This document shows, piece after piece, positions 49,789-57,733 of a DNA stretch of 64,000 nt (the stretch's first letter is position 1; each line of letters opens with the position of its first letter). The position numbers and the translations under genes were made by a program. The notes beneath the pieces are model-generated. The model was not told where the DNA came from. It worked only from the letters and a program-made list of their open reading frames with translations, and did not search any database. The DNA comes from Pseudoduganella dura (lineage in GTDB: Bacteria; Pseudomonadota; Gammaproteobacteria; Burkholderiales; Burkholderiaceae_D): assembly GCF_009727155.1 (NCBI RefSeq), contig NZ_WNWM01000002.1, positions 3,286,001-3,350,000 of the forward strand. The letters are read 5' to 3'.

Positions 49789-51912
49789 ATGCACTTGAAA
49801 CATCTGAAACTGACAATGCTCGCGGCCGGCCTGGCCTTTGCCGGCGTGGCCCATGCCGCGCTGCCCGCGGCGAACCCGTTCGCCGCGCCCAGCACGCTGC
49901 CGCTGCAGTACCCCGCGTTCGACAGGATCGGCGACGCCGACTACGCGCCCGCGTTCGACGAAGGCATGAAGGAACAGGCCGCCGAGATCGCGAAGATCGC
50001 CAACAGCAAGGCCGCGCCCACGTTCGACAACACGATCGTGGCGATGGAGCGTTCCGGCCGCCTGCTGAACCGCGTGTCGACCGTGTTCTTCAGCCTGAAC
50101 GGCGCCAATACCAACGACACGCTGCAGGCACTGGACCGCGTGCTGGCGCCGAAGCTGTCCGCGCACAGCGATGCGATACGCCTGAACGCGAAGCTGTATG
50201 CGCGCGTGAAAGCGCTGTATGACAAACGCGCAAAGCTGGGCCTCGACGCGGAGTCGGCCTACCTGCTGGAGCGGTATCACACCGACTTCGTGCGCGCCGG
50301 CGCCCGGCTGTCGGCGGCGGACAAGGACAAGCTGAAGGCATACAACGCGAAGCTGGCCGAATTGCAGACGGCGTTCGCCCAGAACGTGCTGAAGGAAATG
50401 AACGCTTCCGCGCTCGTCGTCGACACGAAGGAAGAGCTCGATGGCATGTCGGACGCGGCCATCGCCAAGGCGGCCGGCGATGCGAAGGCGCGCGGCCTGG
50501 AAGGCAAGTATGCGGTCCCGGTCGTCAACACCACCGGCCAGGCGCCGTTGTCGGTGCTGACGAACCGGGCCACGCGCGAGCGCCTGCTGGCCGCATCGAT
50601 GGCGCGCGGCAGCCGCGGCGGCGAGTTCGACAACCGCGAACTGGTGCTGCAACTGGCGAAGCTGCGCGCCGAACGCGCCGCGCTGCTGGGTTACGCCAGC
50701 CATGCCGCCTACCAGCTGGAAGACCAGACGGCGAAGAACACGGACGCCGTCAATGCGCTGCTGGCCGACTTCGCGCAGCCGGCGGTGCGCAACGCGCGCC
50801 GCGAAGCGGCCGACATCCAGAAGGTGATCGATGCCGGCCAGGGAAGCAACGGCTTCCAGCTGGCCGCGCAGGACTGGCAGTTCTATGCCGACAAGGTCAG
50901 CAAGGAGCGCTATGCGTTCGACCAGAACGAGCTGAAGCCTTACTTCGAGCTGGACAGCGTGCTGGAGAACGGCGTGTTCTTCGCCGCGAACAAGGTGTTC
51001 GGGCTGACATTCAAGGAGCGCAAGGACTTGCCGGTGTACCAGGCCGACGTGCGCGTGTGGGATGTGTACGATGCCGACGGCAAGCAGCTGGCGATCTTCA
51101 TCGGCGACTTCTACGCCCGCGGCAACAAGCGCGGCGGCGCCTGGATGAATGCCTATGTCAGCCAGACGAAATTGCTCGGCACGCAGCCGGTGATCGCCAA
51201 CCACCTGAACATTCCCAAGCCGGCCAATGGCGAGCCCACGCTGCTCACCTACGACGAAGTGCGCACCGCGTTCCATGAATTCGGCCATGCGCTGCACGGC
51301 ATGTTCTCGAACGTGCAATACCCGCGCTTCTCGGGCACCCGCGTGCCGCGCGATTTCGTCGAATTCCCGTCGCAGGTCAACGAGATGTGGGCCACGTGGC
51401 CGGAGATCCTGAACAACTACGCGAAGCACCACCAGACCGGCGCGCCGATGCCGAAGGCATTGCTGAACAAGGTACTGGCCGCGGCGAAGTTCAACGAAGG
51501 CCAGCGCACCACCGAGTACCTGGCCGCCGCGATCCTCGACCAGAAATGGCATCAGCTGAAAGCCGGCCAGGTGCCGGGCGACGTGCTGGCGTTCGAAGCC
51601 CAGGCATTGAAGGAAGCCGGCGTCGACTTCGCGCCGGTGCCGCCGCGCTACCGCACCACGTACTTCTCGCACGTGTTCTCCGGCGGCTATTCGGCCGGCT
51701 ACTATGGCTACCTGTGGGCCGAGAAGCTCGATGCCGACACGGTCGACTGGTTCAAGGAAAATGGCGGCCTGTCGCGCAAGAACGGCGACTGGTTCCGGCA
51801 GAAGCTGCTGTCGAAGGGCGGCACGATGGACGCGATGCAGATGTTCCGCGAATTCCGCGGGCGCGACGCGAAGGTCGAGCCGCTGCTGGAGCGCCGCGGC
51901 CTCAACGACTGA
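49789..51912 (+). CDS. M3 family oligopeptidase (Dcp-like), second tandem copy
   Basis: This 707-residue paralogue of the preceding gene is clearly alike over its whole length (for example YPAFDRIGDADYAPAF, LARGSRGG-type motif ARGSRGGEFDNRE and VFSGGYSAGYYGYLWAEK). HEFGHALH lies at 496-503. The Sec signal is MKHLKLTMLAAGLAFAGVAHAA-like (starting MHLKHLKL). The gap to the first copy is three bases, so the two are translated from one transcript. A terminator follows. The duplicate suggests distinct peptide preferences; not known. Confidence 0.93.
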   Translation: MHLKHLKLTMLAAGLAFAGVAHAALPAANPFAAPSTLPLQYPAFDRIGDADYAPAFDEGMKEQAAEIAKIANSKAAPTFDNTIVAMERSGRLLNRVSTVFFSLNGANTNDTLQALDRVLAPKLSAHSDAIRLNAKLYARVKALYDKRAKLGLDAESAYLLERYHTDFVRAGARLSAADKDKLKAYNAKLAELQTAFAQNVLKEMNASALVVDTKEELDGMSDAAIAKAAGDAKARGLEGKYAVPVVNTTGQAPLSVLTNRATRERLLAASMARGSRGGEFDNRELVLQLAKLRAERAALLGYASHAAYQLEDQTAKNTDAVNALLADFAQPAVRNARREAADIQKVIDAGQGSNGFQLAAQDWQFYADKVSKERYAFDQNELKPYFELDSVLENGVFFAANKVFGLTFKERKDLPVYQADVRVWDVYDADGKQLAIFIGDFYARGNKRGGAWMNAYVSQTKLLGTQPVIANHLNIPKPANGEPTLLTYDEVRTAFHEFGHALHGMFSNVQYPRFSGTRVPRDFVEFPSQVNEMWATWPEILNNYAKHHQTGAPMPKALLNKVLAAAKFNEGQRTTEYLAAAILDQKWHQLKAGQVPGDVLAFEAQALKEAGVDFAPVPPRYRTTYFSHVFSGGYSAGYYGYLWAEKLDADTVDWFKENGGLSRKNGDWFRQKLLSKGGTMDAMQMFREFRGRDAKVEPLLERRGLND

Positions 51913-51918
51913 TCCGCC

Positions 51919-51948
51919 AAAAAAAACCGCGCCACGGCGCGGTTTTTT
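51919..51948 (+). terminator. rho-independent terminator after the M3 peptidase pair
   Basis: The stem AACCGCGC / GCGCGGTT with loop CACG is flanked by an A run and TTTTTT. It ends transcription of the tandem peptidase genes and could also act on the minus strand. Confidence 0.85.
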
Positions 51949-52034
51949 CTTGCTCCACCGCTCGACATCACAACAGCCGAGCTGGTCGTAAAACAACATC
52001 CGGGGCGCGGCAGGGGGTGACGCAGGGGTTTCCT

Positions 52035-52142
52035 GGAGCATGCTCCAAGCCTGCGGAACGATGTGGCCATGCATGGCCGGAGCTTCGCGGAGCATGCTCC
52101 GCGCCTGCCAAGCGGTAATGGCATGCATGCCATTGCGCCTTC
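52035..52142. repeat. 54-bp tandem duplication of paired palindromes
   Basis: Two 54-bp units (52035-52088 and 52089-52142) each start with GGAGCATGCTCC and carry a second palindrome centred 31 bases later: GGCCATGCATGGCC in unit 1 and AATGGCATGCATGCCATT in unit 2. The palindrome centres are exactly 54 bases apart in both cases. They lie between convergent genes, without any coding signal. Confidence 0.8.
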
Positions 52143-52178
52143 CAGTCCCCGAATTTTTACAACACTCCAGAACAGCGG

Positions 52179-53870
52179 TCAGCCCGCCACGATCTTCCTG
52201 TTCGCCGACCCCGGCAGCGTGCGCAGCACCTTGCCGACGGACGCCGTGTACGTCTTCGACTGAATCGTGCTGACGTAGCGGTACTCGGCGCGGGTTTCGG
52301 TCGGCGTGACGGTCAGCACCACGAAACCGCGCGAGGCCGTTTCGGCGTACTGCAGCGGCCCGATCAGCTGTTCCAGGGCCCCGGCCACGGTGGCAGGGGG
52401 GAAGGTAGGGAAATAGGTCTCGAAGCCCGGCGACGTGACGGACGGCACGCCGAATTCCACGCCGACGGCCTGGCCGTTGACGTCCGCCAGGTCGCTGACC
52501 CAGGCATTGTGCGTGTCGCCGGCCAGCACGACCAGGTTCTTGTTCAGCGTGCGCGCCATGTTCAGCACCGTCTCGCGTGCGGCGCCGTAGCCGTCCCATG
52601 CATCGAGGTTGTACGGCACCGGCGCGGCGGCCAGCTGCTGCTGTTCCGTGGCGGTCAGCGCCTGGCCCGCCCGCACCTTCGCCGCGATGGCGAAGTAGGC
52701 CGGATAGCCCACGGTGCCCAGCACCATCGGCGCAGGCAACAGCATGCGCGCCATCAGCACCTGCTGGCCGAGGATCTGCCAGGTGGCGGTGGATTTCGTC
52801 ATCTGGCCCTGCAGCCAGGTGGTCTGCTCCGCGCCCATCAGCTGGCGGGCCGGGTTCGACACGTCCGCCGTGAAGGCCGCGCTGTTGAAGCTGCGGTCCG
52901 CGCCCACGTAGCCGGCGTAGGCCAGCTGCTTGTCGCGGCCGATCACGCGCGTATCGAGCATGTGCAGCGACAGCAGGTTGCCGAAGTCGAACGAGCGGTA
53001 GATGCGGTCCGGCTTCGCCGCATCCGGCACGCGGATCGGCATCCATTCGTGATAGGCCTGGATCGCCATCTGGCGCCGCGCGGCCCACAGGCCCTCGGTG
53101 GCCGGATCGTGGTTTTCCGCCCCTTCGCGCCACGTGTCGTTGGTCAGCTCATGGTCGTCCCACACGGTGATGAACGGGATGCGCGCGTGCACGGCCTGCA
53201 GGTCCGGGTCGGTGCGGTATTGCTGGTAGCGGCGGCGGTAGTCCGTCAGCGTGATGATCTCGGTGGCCGGCTGCGATACGCGGCCGAGGGCGGCCGCGGT
53301 TTGCGACGCATAGCCGCCTGCCGCGTATTCATAGATGTAGTCGCCCAGGTGCAGGCCCACGTCGATGTCGTCGAACTTCGCCGCGTCGCCGTACACGTTG
53401 AAGTAGCCGGCCGGGTAGTTCGAGCAGCTGAACACGGCAAAGCGCGCCTGCGTGACGGCGCCGGTCGGCAGCGTCTTCGTGCGGCCCACCGGCGAATCGA
53501 CACCCTGGCAGCGGAAGCGATAGTAATAAGCGCGGTTGGCCGCCAGGCCCGTCGCATCCACCTTCACCGTGAAATCGCTGGCCGCACCGGTACGGGTGGT
53601 GCCGGAAGCCACGGTCTTCGCAAAACCGCTGTCTTCGGCCACCGTCCAGCCCACCTCCAGGTCGCCCGCACCCGATGCCGCCGTGATGCGCGTCCACAGG
53701 ATCACGCGGTCGCTCAGCGGGTCGCCGCTGGCCACGCCGTGCGCGTAGGTGATCGATTCGTACGACGGATCATCGTCGCCGCCGCAGGCCGTCAGCGGGA
53801 TCGTGGATACGGCAACAGTGCCGAGGGAAAAGTTGCGGATGAACTTGCGACGCGAATTCGATTGGGTCAT
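52179..53870 (-). CDS. phoD: PhoD-like alkaline phosphatase/phosphodiesterase, Tat lipoprotein
   Basis: This 563-residue PhoD-family phosphatase probably releases phosphate from mono- and diesters on the periplasmic side. The N-terminus has a twin-arginine motif SRRKFI (residues 6-11) and a lipobox LTAC with Cys29, so it is predicted to be a Tat-exported lipoprotein. Metal-binding segments include LHLGDYIYEYA, VWDDHELTNDTWREGAENH and VLAGDTHNAWVSDL. It matches the tatABC genes elsewhere in this window. It is encoded alone, convergent with the M3 pair. Confidence 0.92.
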   Translation of the reverse strand: MTQSNSRRKFIRNFSLGTVAVSTIPLTACGGDDDPSYESITYAHGVASGDPLSDRVILWTRITAASGAGDLEVGWTVAEDSGFAKTVASGTTRTGAASDFTVKVDATGLAANRAYYYRFRCQGVDSPVGRTKTLPTGAVTQARFAVFSCSNYPAGYFNVYGDAAKFDDIDVGLHLGDYIYEYAAGGYASQTAAALGRVSQPATEIITLTDYRRRYQQYRTDPDLQAVHARIPFITVWDDHELTNDTWREGAENHDPATEGLWAARRQMAIQAYHEWMPIRVPDAAKPDRIYRSFDFGNLLSLHMLDTRVIGRDKQLAYAGYVGADRSFNSAAFTADVSNPARQLMGAEQTTWLQGQMTKSTATWQILGQQVLMARMLLPAPMVLGTVGYPAYFAIAAKVRAGQALTATEQQQLAAAPVPYNLDAWDGYGAARETVLNMARTLNKNLVVLAGDTHNAWVSDLADVNGQAVGVEFGVPSVTSPGFETYFPTFPPATVAGALEQLIGPLQYAETASRGFVVLTVTPTETRAEYRYVSTIQSKTYTASVGKVLRTLPGSANRKIVAG

Positions 53871-54032
53871 GGATGGGCCATTGCCGAAAGTGAAAGACGG
53901 CGCATCTTAAGCAGGGCAGGTTACGCTCTGATGACATCGACACAGGAAGCTGCCGCTCAACCGTGAGTGGCGTGGCCGCCGGCGGCCGATTCGGTGTATA
54001 AGTGGCATTATCGTTACTCGGGGAAGAATGCC

Positions 54033-54317
54033 ATGGACAACAACCTGAAGGATTCGTTGCGCGAAGTGCATGCCGCCTTGGCAAGCGGCGCGCCAGTGGA
54101 TGAGGAATTGCAGGACCTGCTGCGCCAGCTCGACGGCGATATCGAGCGTGTGCTCGAGCGGCGCGCGGCCGATGGTGCCGTCAGCGAAGAGGGCACGTCC
54201 ACCTACGGCCTGGCCGAACGTACACAGGAAATTTCGGCAAAGTTCGCGGCAAAGCATCCGTCGCTCGAACCAACGTTGCGCGAACTGGGCCGTATTCTCG
54301 GCAATATGGGAATTTAG
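54033..54317 (+). CDS. DUF4404 family protein
   Basis: This 94-residue helical protein of unknown function matches the DUF4404 pattern (LKDSLREVHAALASG at the start, ISAKFAAKHPSLEPTLRELGRILGNMGI at the end). ATG 54033 follows GGGGAAGAA; longer frames upstream add an unconvincing hydrophobic stretch. It stands alone between minus-strand genes. No operon context suggests a role. Confidence 0.8.
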   Translation: MDNNLKDSLREVHAALASGAPVDEELQDLLRQLDGDIERVLERRAADGAVSEEGTSTYGLAERTQEISAKFAAKHPSLEPTLRELGRILGNMGI

Positions 54318-54427
54318 TGGAACCGGTGCGGACTCTGATGGAAATCCACGGCGGGAAGTAATATGGCTTGCCCGGTTCACGCCTTCAACAGTCGGGCGGA
54401 ACCGGCAGCCGCGCCATTCGGAACATT

Positions 54428-54943
54428 CTAAGGAAACGCCACCATCGGCGGTTCTTCCCCGCCGAAGTTGAAGTCGGGATGCCGTTCTGCGATCATCGCC
54501 TCGATTTCCCGCACGCGCCGCACGGGCACGTCGACGATCATCAGCACCTGCCCCCGCCCTATGCGTTCCCCGAACTGTTCCAGCTTTTTATTCGGAATCG
54601 CGCTGCCGTTCATGCCGGAAGCCCAGGCGCCGAACAGCGCGCCACCCAGTGCCATCAGCAGGATCGTGGCGGTGCGCATCGTCAATCCTTCCGGCGGCAT
54701 CAGCACGAGGATGATGCCGGCGACGAAGCCGACAATCCCGCCGATCAGCGTGCCCACCTGCGCACCGTGGATCAGATCGGTTTTCAGCACAAAACTGCAG
54801 CCGGGCATATCGTCCGGCAAGGTGCCCTCGCGGGCCAGGAAGCGGATATGCCGCTCCTCGATGCGCGCCAGCAGGAGTTCGTCCAGCATCGCGCGCGCGG
54901 ATGGGATGTCGGGCAGCATGTAGTAGAGTCGTCGCCGCATCAT
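54428..54943 (-). CDS. small membrane protein of the DUF1269 type
   Basis: This 171-residue protein has two adjacent hydrophobic helices (about 82-101 and 108-130, around VGTLIGGIVGFVAGIILVLMPP). An N-terminal cytoplasmic domain resembles those of DUF1269-like membrane proteins, and a short C-terminal acidic tail is present (IEAMIAERHPDFNFGGEEP). Start ATG 54943 (ATGATG) follows GAGGAGAAC. Function unknown. Confidence 0.7.
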   Translation of the reverse strand: MMRRRLYYMLPDIPSARAMLDELLLARIEERHIRFLAREGTLPDDMPGCSFVLKTDLIHGAQVGTLIGGIVGFVAGIILVLMPPEGLTMRTATILLMALGGALFGAWASGMNGSAIPNKKLEQFGERIGRGQVLMIVDVPVRRVREIEAMIAERHPDFNFGGEEPPMVAFP

Positions 54944-55144
54944 TGTTCTCCTCTGATTCCTCCTCACTGCATGTTCGTTATAGGCCGCTGCCGGCGGAAT
55001 GCAATGTTGGCCCGGATACTTTTTCCTGCATGGCCGCGATTTTCCACTCGCTGCAACACAAGTTATTGAATTATAAAAGCTTTTTCAAAGCGAAAAAGCG
55101 GCGGGATGCGCGCTGCGGCCTGCTTTTTGGTACAATTCCGCCTT

Positions 55145-57466
55145 ATGAACGCCCCACTGAACCTCTTCGCGACCGTGCCCAAGCGGTCTGCCCGCGCCCC
55201 GGTCGCGCCTTTCCTGCCCATGTCCCGCGCCGAAATGGCGAAGCTGGGCTGGGACGAGTGCGACATCATCCTCGTCACGGGCGACGCCTATATCGACCAC
55301 CCCAGCTTCGGCATGGCGCTGGTCGGCCGCCTGCTGGAAGCGCAGGGCTTCCGGGTGGGCATCATCAGCCAGCCGGACTGGCAATCGGCGGACGCGTTCC
55401 GCGCGCTGGGCAAGCCGCGCCTGTATTTCGGCATCACGGCCGGCAACATGGATTCGATGGTCAACCGCTACACGTCGGACCGCAAGATCCGCTCGGACGA
55501 CGCGTACACGCCGAACGGCGAGCCGAACAAGCGCCCGGACCGTGCGGTGAGCGTGTATGCGCACCGCGCCCGCGAAGCCTTCCCCGGCACGCCGGTGATC
55601 ATCGGCAGCATCGAGGCCTCGCTGCGCCGCATCGCCCACTACGACTACTGGTCCGACAAGGTGCGCAAGTCGGTGCTGATCGATTCGAAGGCCGACCTGC
55701 TGATCTTCGGTAACGCCGAGCGCGCGCTGGTGGACCTGACGCACCGCATGGCGAAGGGCGAGGACATCAAGTCGATCAAGGACCTGCGCGGCACCGCGTT
55801 CCTGGTGCCGCAAGGCTGGCTGCCGTCGGAAGAGTGGGGCGTGCACAACTCGACCCGCGTGGACGTGCCGGGCCGCATCGATGCGCATCCCGATCCGTAT
55901 GCGATGGCCAAGGAAGACAAGGCAGCCTGCGCCACCGAGAACGCGGCACCGGAACCGACGGTCAAGCCGATCCGCATCATGTCGCGCGAGGAACGCCAGG
56001 CGATGGCGCGGGAAAAGCACAACCGCACCGTGGTGCGGCTGCCGTCGTACGATACCGTCAGCACCGATCCGGTGATGTATGCGCACGCCTCGCGCGTGTT
56101 CCACCTGGAATCGAACCCCGGCAATGCGCGCGCGCTGGTGCAGCAGCACGGCGACCGCGACGTGTGGATCAATCCGCCGCCGCTGCCGCTGGCGATGGAC
56201 GAGATGGATGGCGTGTACGACATGAACTATGCCCGCGCCCCGCACCCGGCGTACGGCAATGCGCGCATCCCCGCCTGGGAAATGATCCGTTTCTCGGTGA
56301 ACATCATGCGCGGCTGCTTCGGCGGCTGCACGTTCTGCTCGATCACGGAACACGAGGGCCGCATCATCCAGAGCCGCTCGGAGCCGTCGATCCTGCGCGA
56401 GATCGAGCACATCCGCGACAAGACCAAGGGCTTCACGGGCACCATTTCCGACCTGGGCGGCCCCACCGCCAACATGTACCGGCTGGCCTGCAAGGAAAAG
56501 ACCATCGAGGATTCGTGCCGCCGCCTGTCGTGCGTGTACCCGTCGATCTGTTCCAACCTGGGCACCGACCACAGCAAGCTGATCCAGCTGTACCGCAAGG
56601 CCCGCGCGATTCCCGGCGTGAAGAAGATCCTGATCGGTTCCGGCCTGCGCTACGATCTCGCGGTGCGCTCGCCCGAATACGTGAAGGAGCTCGTCACCCA
56701 CCACGTCGGCGGCTTGCTGAAGATCGCGCCGGAGCACACGGAAACGAATGTGCTGTCGAAGATGATGAAGCCGGGCATCGGCGCGTACGACGAATTCAAG
56801 GCGATGTTCGAGAAGTTCTCGCTCGAGGCCGGCAAGAAGCAGTACCTGATCCCGTACTTCATCGCCGCCCACCCGGGCACGTCGGACGAGGACATGCTGA
56901 ACCTGGCGCTGTGGCTGAAGAAGAACAACTTCCGCCTCGACCAGGTGCAGACCTTCATGCCCACGCCGATGGCGATGGCCACCACGATGTACCACAGCCG
57001 CCGGAACCCGCTGAAGAAAGTGACGGACGACTCGGAAGTGGTGGAAACGCCGCGCACGGCCAAGGTGCGCAAGGCCCACAAGGCGTTCCTGCGCTACTAC
57101 GATCCGGCCAACTGGCCGATCCTGCGCGAGACGCTGAAGGCGATGGGCCGCGGCGATTTGATCGGCAACGGCGAGAAGCACCTGATTCCGGCATGGACGC
57201 CGGGCGAGGAAAACATGACGGCGGCGCCGGAAGGCAAGCGTGCGATGCCCACGCTCGCGCCCGGCATGCAGCGCGGTGCACGGCCGGGCCAGCAGCCCGC
57301 CGCGGGCCGTGCCGTGCCGCCGGCACGCGGCGGCCGTCCGAACGCGCTGACCGGTTCGGTGACGGCGCGCGAAACGGTGGAAACCAGGGCCAGGCCATCG
57401 ATCCTCGATACGATCAAGGTGAAACCGAAAACGGCGCCGAAACCGGCCGCCAAGGGCCGCCGCTAG
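55145..57466 (+). CDS. YgiQ family radical-SAM protein
   Basis: This 773-residue radical-SAM protein has the 4Fe-4S ligand motif CFGGCTFC near residue 398 and an N-terminal domain ([34 protein letters not shown]) typical of YgiQ/UPF0313. Residues after about 690 are a low-complexity Ala/Pro/Arg/Lys tail. The reaction is unknown. The ATG lies only nine bases after a TACAAT -10 candidate, and no ribosome site is visible, so the mRNA may be nearly leaderless. Codon use matches the neighbours. Confidence 0.9.
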   Translation: MNAPLNLFATVPKRSARAPVAPFLPMSRAEMAKLGWDECDIILVTGDAYIDHPSFGMALVGRLLEAQGFRVGIISQPDWQSADAFRALGKPRLYFGITAGNMDSMVNRYTSDRKIRSDDAYTPNGEPNKRPDRAVSVYAHRAREAFPGTPVIIGSIEASLRRIAHYDYWSDKVRKSVLIDSKADLLIFGNAERALVDLTHRMAKGEDIKSIKDLRGTAFLVPQGWLPSEEWGVHNSTRVDVPGRIDAHPDPYAMAKEDKAACATENAAPEPTVKPIRIMSREERQAMAREKHNRTVVRLPSYDTVSTDPVMYAHASRVFHLESNPGNARALVQQHGDRDVWINPPPLPLAMDEMDGVYDMNYARAPHPAYGNARIPAWEMIRFSVNIMRGCFGGCTFCSITEHEGRIIQSRSEPSILREIEHIRDKTKGFTGTISDLGGPTANMYRLACKEKTIEDSCRRLSCVYPSICSNLGTDHSKLIQLYRKARAIPGVKKILIGSGLRYDLAVRSPEYVKELVTHHVGGLLKIAPEHTETNVLSKMMKPGIGAYDEFKAMFEKFSLEAGKKQYLIPYFIAAHPGTSDEDMLNLALWLKKNNFRLDQVQTFMPTPMAMATTMYHSRRNPLKKVTDDSEVVETPRTAKVRKAHKAFLRYYDPANWPILRETLKAMGRGDLIGNGEKHLIPAWTPGEENMTAAPEGKRAMPTLAPGMQRGARPGQQPAAGRAVPPARGGRPNALTGSVTARETVETRARPSILDTIKVKPKTAPKPAAKGRR

Positions 57467-57494
57467 GCCACGCGCCGGCACGGTGCCGGCGGAT

Positions 57495-57522
57495 CCGGGC
57501 AACCCGGCAAGGGGTTGCCCGG
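57495..57522 (+). terminator. GC-rich hairpin after the YgiQ gene, possible terminator
   Basis: The 11-bp perfect stem CCGGGCAACCC / GGGTTGCCCGG has the loop GGCAAG, 28 bases after the stop. No T run follows, so termination would need Rho or be weak. Confidence 0.4.
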
Positions 57523-57733
57523 CCGGCATGTCGGCCTGCCAGGTCATCGCCCGGTCAAGTTATCGTCTGGTCAAGTCGTTGTCCAATTCATCAGTCGCAC
57601 CGCGCAAGTGCGGCGCGAAAACCACATCCGGGCCGGCGGCCATCGGCTCAGCCGTTGAACGGGCCGGGATCGGCGTTACAATCGGGCATCTCCGCGGCCA
57701 CGGGCCGTCCCTTGAACGTGACTTCGCCCTCCC

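Noticed and set aside
51950..52178. Possible small protein made of repeats around 52000-52140 (minus strand)
   Set aside because: The frame exists only because the 54-bp palindromic duplication is a multiple of three; there is no ribosome site and it runs through a terminator.
47377..53133. Antisense open frame of about 1900 codons across the M3 peptidases
   Set aside because: Low-complexity composition expected from the reverse complement of GC-rich genes; the plus-strand peptidases have full motifs.
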